Shown here one piece after another: positions 60,401 to 64,000 of a stretch of 64,000 nt of DNA (the stretch's first letter is position 1; each line of letters begins with the position of its first letter). The position numbers and the translations under genes were made by a program. Source of the stretch: an uncultured Planococcus sp. (lineage in GTDB: Bacteria; Bacillota; Bacilli; Bacillales_A; Planococcaceae); the NCBI GenBank assembly GCA_947502505.1, contig CANNAE010000003.1, positions 248,001 to 312,000 of the forward strand. Direction: 5' to 3'. The notes beneath the pieces were generated by a model. That model ran no database searches. It was given only the letters and a program-made list of their open reading frames with translations, and had not been told where the DNA came from.

Positions 60401-60832
60401 TGAGTGAGATGGATTGTTCGTTGATGATGTCATCGCGAAGTAGCCGCCTCCCGCTTGGGGCTGGCCTTTAGCTATAAGCCAAGAAGAGCGCTTGTCTTAT
60501 GGCGTCGGCTCGCCCGTAAGCGCGGTTCGGCGTTTAGATTTCATTGAATTTTTTTGCGATGGAGTATCTCTTTTTCAAATTTTCATCCACTGGTGAATGA
60601 TGCTTATTTAGATTTGTGAGTGAGATGGCTTGTTCGTTGATGATGTCATCGCGAAGCAGCCGCCTCCCGCTTGGGGCTGGCCTTTAGCCATAAGCCAAGA
60701 AGGGCACTTGTCTTATAGCACCGGCTCGCCCGTGAGCGCGGTTCGGCTTTTAGATTTCATTAAACTTTGCGAGTGATGGAGTATCTCTTTATCTACTGTT
60801 CATCCGCTGGTGGATGATGCTTATTTGGATAT
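60401..60832. repeat. Tandem 216-bp direct repeat, two units
   Basis: Two head-to-tail units, 60401-60616 and 60617-60832, with exactly 216-bp period. Each starts TGAGTGAGATGG, passes GTCATCGCGAAG, GCCGCCTCCCGCTTGGGGC and CGGCTCGCCCGT, and ends GCTTATTTxGAT. They differ at scattered positions, so the duplication is not recent or is under weak constraint. No open frame spans both units. Confidence 0.88.
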
Positions 60833-61107
60833 GGCAATTATAAAGATGATATAACTTTTACCTTTCATCTTGGAAGGATGTATAAAATTATTTACGCAAA
60901 TTCCATTGAAAGAAAATATGCCTTCCATTCTAAAGCTAGAGATGAAGCAGAAAGGGCTCAACACCTGCCCCATCCCCAGGCAGCTGAAAGTGAGCTGCAT
61001 GACTCGCATCTTGCGAGCCCCAAGCGTGCCCCTTGGAGCGCAATCTCTACCCTTTCCATTTCAACTACACTAGGTTGAAGTTGTGTTCTTTACAATCCAA
61101 TCCATAA
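60833..61107. other. Intergenic sequence, no clear gene
   Basis: Short overlapping frames exist on both strands (60878-61078 plus, 60821-61009 minus), but neither shows a recognisable family or conserved-looking start. The middle (60975-61040) is GC-richer and may be a further repeat remnant. Confidence 0.35.
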
Positions 61108-61143
61108 GAAAAAAAGCGCACCACAAAGGGAGCGCTTTTTTTA
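61108..61143 (-). terminator. Intrinsic terminator of the aldolase gene
   Basis: AAAAAAGCGC/GCGCTTTTTT stem around a 12-nt loop, directly after the aldolase stop on the minus strand. Confidence 0.8.
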
Positions 61144-61145
61144 TA

Positions 61146-62033
61146 TCATGTAATGGATGCTTCGTAGATTCCTTTGATGGACTGTTCGAGTGTCGTGTTG
61201 AACTCTTCATCCGACTGGTTCGCGTTCAGGCCTTCGGACAAGGCGCGCGAGAAGCTGGCGATCAAGCCTTTGTTCTCGGCAAGCTTCTGGTTCGCTTCTT
61301 CGCGCGGATAGCCGCCCGACAATGCCACGACGCGCACGACACGCGGATGGTCGATAAGCTCTTTGTAGAAGTTAGCCAGTGACGGAATCGTCAATTTCAG
61401 CATGACGTACTCGTCGTCGCTGAGTTTATCGAGATGGCTCAAGATTTCGTCATTCAGCATAGCCTCGATGCGTTCTTTGTTGGCGCTGTTGATGTCGACT
61501 TCCGGCTCAATGATTGGCACAAGTCCAGCAGCGATGACTTCTTTTGCCACTTCGAATTGCTGGTCGACCACTTGCTTGATGCCGTCTTCGTTCGGTTCTT
61601 TGACGACCGAGCGCATTTTCGTGCCGAAGACATTGCGTTCGACCGCACGGCTCAACAGCTCATTCAAATTCGGGTTCGGCTTCATCAATTGCACGCCGTT
61701 TTGTTCGTCGGCCAGTCCTTTGTCAATCTTCAGGAAAGGAACTACGCCTTTTGCTTCCCATAGATAGTCGCTCGTGTATTTGCCATACACATCGCGGTCC
61801 ATCGTCTGTTCAAACAGGATCGCGCCGAGTATATGATCCGACGTGAAAGCCGGAGCAGTCATGACGCGTGTTCTCATTTCGTGGATCAGGTCGTACATTT
61901 CATCTTCGTTGGAGTAAGCATCTTCGTTCACACCATAAAGTTTTAACGCTTTTGGCGTACTGCCACCACTTTGGTCGAGCGCTGCAATAAAGCCTTTTCC
62001 GTTCTTCATTACTTCAAATTGTTTCGTGTTCAT
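61146..62033 (-). CDS. fda: Class I fructose-bisphosphate aldolase
   Basis: A 295-residue class I (Schiff-base) aldolase of the staphylococcal Fda type, splitting fructose-1,6-bisphosphate into glyceraldehyde-3-phosphate and dihydroxyacetone phosphate. Recognisable segments are [20 protein letters not shown] near residues 10-29, [17 protein letters not shown] near 72, EPEVDINS near 176, MLKLTIPS near 210, which carries the Schiff-base lysine, and [11 protein letters not shown] near 238. The ATG has CTGAGGAGC upstream on the minus strand. Metal-independent, cytosolic, monocistronic. Confidence 0.95.
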   Translation of the reverse strand: MNTKQFEVMKNGKGFIAALDQSGGSTPKALKLYGVNEDAYSNEDEMYDLIHEMRTRVMTAPAFTSDHILGAILFEQTMDRDVYGKYTSDYLWEAKGVVPFLKIDKGLADEQNGVQLMKPNPNLNELLSRAVERNVFGTKMRSVVKEPNEDGIKQVVDQQFEVAKEVIAAGLVPIIEPEVDINSANKERIEAMLNDEILSHLDKLSDDEYVMLKLTIPSLANFYKELIDHPRVVRVVALSGGYPREEANQKLAENKGLIASFSRALSEGLNANQSDEEFNTTLEQSIKGIYEASIT

Positions 62034-62141
62034 CGTCTCAGCTCCTCAGATTAAGAAATTTTGTCTGCATTAATGCTGTTCCCTGCTAAGTGTACCAATA
62101 ATCTGCTTTTTCATCAAAAATGAAAAAATGTGCAGCGAATC

Positions 62142-63065
62142 TCAATTTTTCGCTAAAGGATTTTCCCGCTGTGCCGATTCGAAGTCGAAGGACACGCCTG
62201 TTAATTGTTCGGACACAGCCCATAGTTTTTGGGCCAGTTCTTCATCGACAGCTGTCGGATGGGGCGTATCGAGCGCGGGATAGCCTTTTCTGCGGCCTTT
62301 GCCTGCAGGGCCGATATATTCGCCACCCTTGAGGTCGGGCTCGGTTGCGGCATGGACGGTGGCAAGCGCTCCCATATCGGGCGGCTGCAAAAAGCGGTTG
62401 GCGAAATCCCTCAGCAGCACCGGTGCATCGTATTTGCCGATCTTGAAGATATTGGTGGCAGAGACTCCAGGGTGGCAGGCGACGCTGATGGGCTGGAGGC
62501 GGTGCTTTTTCAGCCTGCGGTCGAGTTCCATCGCAAACAGCATATTGGCGAGCTTGCTTTGGTTATAGAATTTTTTTGCCCGGTAGCCTTTCGACCCGTC
62601 CAGATTATCGAAGTCGATCGTGCCGCGGTTATGGGCCAGGCTGCCGAGCGTGATGATGCGTGAGCCTGGGGTTTTGGCGAGCAAGGGCAGCAGGTGGGCA
62701 GTCAAAGCGAAATGGCCGAGATAGTTGCTGCCGAATTGCAGTTCAAAGCCGTCTTTCGTTTTTCCGTATGGCGGCATCATGATCCCGGCGTTATTGACCA
62801 ATAGGTCGAGTGAATGAAAGTGTTTTTTGTAGCTGTCCGCAAAATGGCGAACGCTTTTCAAGTCAGCCAGGTCGAGCTTTAGCACGGCGACTGTCGCTTC
62901 CGGATGGAAATCGAGAATCTCCCGTTTGGCATTTTCGCCTTTGACCAGGTCGCGGACTGCCAGAAGAATCGAGAAGCCCCGGCCAGCGAGCATATTGGCG
63001 GCTTCCCATCCGATGCCGCTATTGCCGCCGGTGATGATGGCGATTTTGTGATGGACGTCTTCCAA
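62142..63065 (-). CDS. Retinol-dehydrogenase-like short-chain dehydrogenase
   Basis: A 307-residue SDR of the retinol-dehydrogenase/WW-oxidoreductase-like type, longer than the other SDRs here. It has TGGNSGIGWEAANMLA near residue 13, Arg in LAVRD near 37 (NADP preference), NNAGIMMPPYG near 90, catalytic Ser in TLGSLAH near 140, and YNQSKLANMLFA near 165. TTG 63065 is inferred from AAAAGGGAG about 9 bases upstream; the frame extends upstream without a better start. The substrate is unknown, probably a hydrophobic alcohol or ketone. Monocistronic and divergent from ilvA. Confidence 0.82.
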   Translation of the reverse strand: MEDVHHKIAIITGGNSGIGWEAANMLAGRGFSILLAVRDLVKGENAKREILDFHPEATVAVLKLDLADLKSVRHFADSYKKHFHSLDLLVNNAGIMMPPYGKTKDGFELQFGSNYLGHFALTAHLLPLLAKTPGSRIITLGSLAHNRGTIDFDNLDGSKGYRAKKFYNQSKLANMLFAMELDRRLKKHRLQPISVACHPGVSATNIFKIGKYDAPVLLRDFANRFLQPPDMGALATVHAATEPDLKGGEYIGPAGKGRRKGYPALDTPHPTAVDEELAQKLWAVSEQLTGVSFDFESAQRENPLAKN

Positions 63066-63264
63066 GACATCATCTCCCTTTTTTAGACATGGCGTTAAAC
63101 TTCTTTTTCTCTCTAGTTTACCCCATTTAAAAAATGAAACCGTATACATTTAAGAAAAACCGAAAATCTTGTGAAAAGATCATAGAATTGTCTAAATTTT
63201 TACACAACAAAGCTCTCCGATGTGTTAGAGTAATTCAATAATCAAAATGAAGAGGGTGAATCCG

Positions 63265-64000
63265 ATGGCAAAGAACATCACAGAGCTGGAAAGGGAAACT
63301 GTTGCGGACGAGGTGACTGTGGCCGATATTATGGTCGCCAATCAGGCGCTGAAGGATGTCATCATCCGTACGCCCTTGCAGCGCAACGAGATTCTCTCGG
63401 CACGTTATGGCTGCAATGTTTTTTTGAAACGGGAAGACCAGCAAGTCGTCCGTTCTTTCAAACTGCGCGGTGCGTATAATTTCATCCGCAGCATGACTGA
63501 AGCTGAGCGGGCGCAAGGCGTCGTTTGCGCAAGCGCGGGGAATCATGCGCAAGGCGTCGCTTATTCCTGCCAGGCGCTGGGCATCAAGGGCAAGATCTTC
63601 ATGCCGCTTACGACCCCGAGCCAAAAGGTGTCACAAGTAAAACGCTTCGGCGGCGCCTATGTGGAGGTCGTCTTGATCGGCGACAGCTTTGACGATGCTT
63701 TTGCGGCAGCGATGGAAGTCTGTTCGGAAGAAGGCAAGACTTTCGTCCATCCGTTCAATACGGAAGCGGTCATCGCGGGGCAAGGGACCGTCGCGGTCGA
63801 AGTGCTCAATGATATGCAGGAGCCGGTGGATTATATGTTCTGTGCAATCGGCGGCGGGGGATTGGCGTCTGGCGTCGGCACGTATTTAAAAGGCGTCTCT
63901 CCTACGACGAAACTGATTGGCGTTGAACCGGAAGGCGCGGCGAGCATGAAAGCTTCTCTCAAAGAAGGGCAAGTGACGCGGCTCGAGACAATCGATACCT
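63265..64000 (+). CDS. ilvA: Threonine ammonia-lyase, biosynthetic; cut at window end
   Basis: N-terminal 245 codons of IlvA, which deaminates threonine to 2-oxobutanoate for isoleucine synthesis. PLP-binding landmarks are present: KREDQQVVRSFKLRGAYN near residue 57, whose SFK lysine forms the Schiff base, ASAGNHAQGVAYS near 93, and the phosphate-binding loop CAIGGGGLASG near 193. ATG 63265 follows GAAGAGGGTG by 6 bases. The C-terminal ACT-like regulatory domain, if present, lies beyond the window, so feedback control cannot be judged. Confidence 0.93.
   Translation, partial: MAKNITELERETVADEVTVADIMVANQALKDVIIRTPLQRNEILSARYGCNVFLKREDQQVVRSFKLRGAYNFIRSMTEAERAQGVVCASAGNHAQGVAYSCQALGIKGKIFMPLTTPSQKVSQVKRFGGAYVEVVLIGDSFDDAFAAAMEVCSEEGKTFVHPFNTEAVIAGQGTVAVEVLNDMQEPVDYMFCAIGGGGLASGVGTYLKGVSPTTKLIGVEPEGAASMKASLKEGQVTRLETIDT

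Noticed and set aside
60821..61078. Overlapping small frames on both strands after the tandem repeat
   Set aside because: Neither has recognisable protein features, and base composition changes within them suggest repeat remnants.

Overview
The window looks like chromosomal DNA of a low-to-mid G+C Gram-positive bacterium, most likely of the Planococcaceae (Planococcus or a close relative). The reasons are strong AGGAGG-type ribosome binding sites, frequent TTG and GTG starts, many lipobox lipoproteins, a ydjFGHI-type envelope-stress operon behind a SigW-type promoter as in Bacillus subtilis, a class I aldolase of the staphylococcal type, SAM and cobalamin riboswitches, and a CG-rich intergenic repeat of a kind I recall from Bacillaceae and Planococcaceae. 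The genus call is inference. No rRNA, tRNA, CRISPR array or complete insertion sequence was recognised.

Layout. 1-4.9 kb: the end of an NhaC antiporter, an XRE/DUF2975 regulator pair, and a three-gene 2-oxoacid/acetoin dehydrogenase operon whose third gene is a mini-E2 with lipoyl and E3-binding domains but no acyltransferase. 5-6.8 kb: a cobalamin riboswitch with its terminator, controlling a PduO-like protein and a BtuF-like lipoprotein. 7-11.5 kb: a carrier protein, an adenylating ligase, an MBOAT acyltransferase and an SGNH/DltD-like protein, apparently one operon behind a promoter overlapped by a Fur-box-like site. This is the best candidate for an undescribed system. 11.5-15.6 kb: an AT-rich accessory stretch of small membrane and hypothetical genes, several separated by near-identical palindromes. 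15.7-19.8 kb: a two-component system and asparagine synthetase, then a decayed zinc-binding lipoprotein gene.

20.4-29 kb: a GNAT enzyme, an APC permease and an AT-rich copper-resistance group (multicopper oxidase, propeller lipoprotein, CopB ATPase), followed by almost 1.8 kb of decayed DNA and repeats. 29-39.5 kb: gapN, a SunI-like immunity protein, an MFS exporter with a large operator and a convergent HTH regulator, a DUF2268 lipoprotein, a pyruvate-oxidase-like enzyme, an alpha/beta hydrolase and a run of small membrane proteins. 39.8-44.7 kb: a secreted nuclease, then an S-box-controlled sulfonate ABC transporter (ssuA, ssuC, ssuB).

45-59.6 kb: mostly lipid and alcohol metabolism, with four short-chain dehydrogenases, two acyl-CoA-type ligases, two TetR regulators with clear operator palindromes and a hydrolase, interrupted by the PspA-YdjGHI operon. 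59.6-64 kb: a DUF1456 protein, a tandem 216-bp repeat, class I aldolase, a retinol-dehydrogenase-like SDR and the start of ilvA, cut by the window end. The acyl ligases and SDRs fit fatty-acid or alkanol degradation switched by TetR sensors. The riboswitches tie cobalamin and sulfonate uptake to B12 and SAM status.
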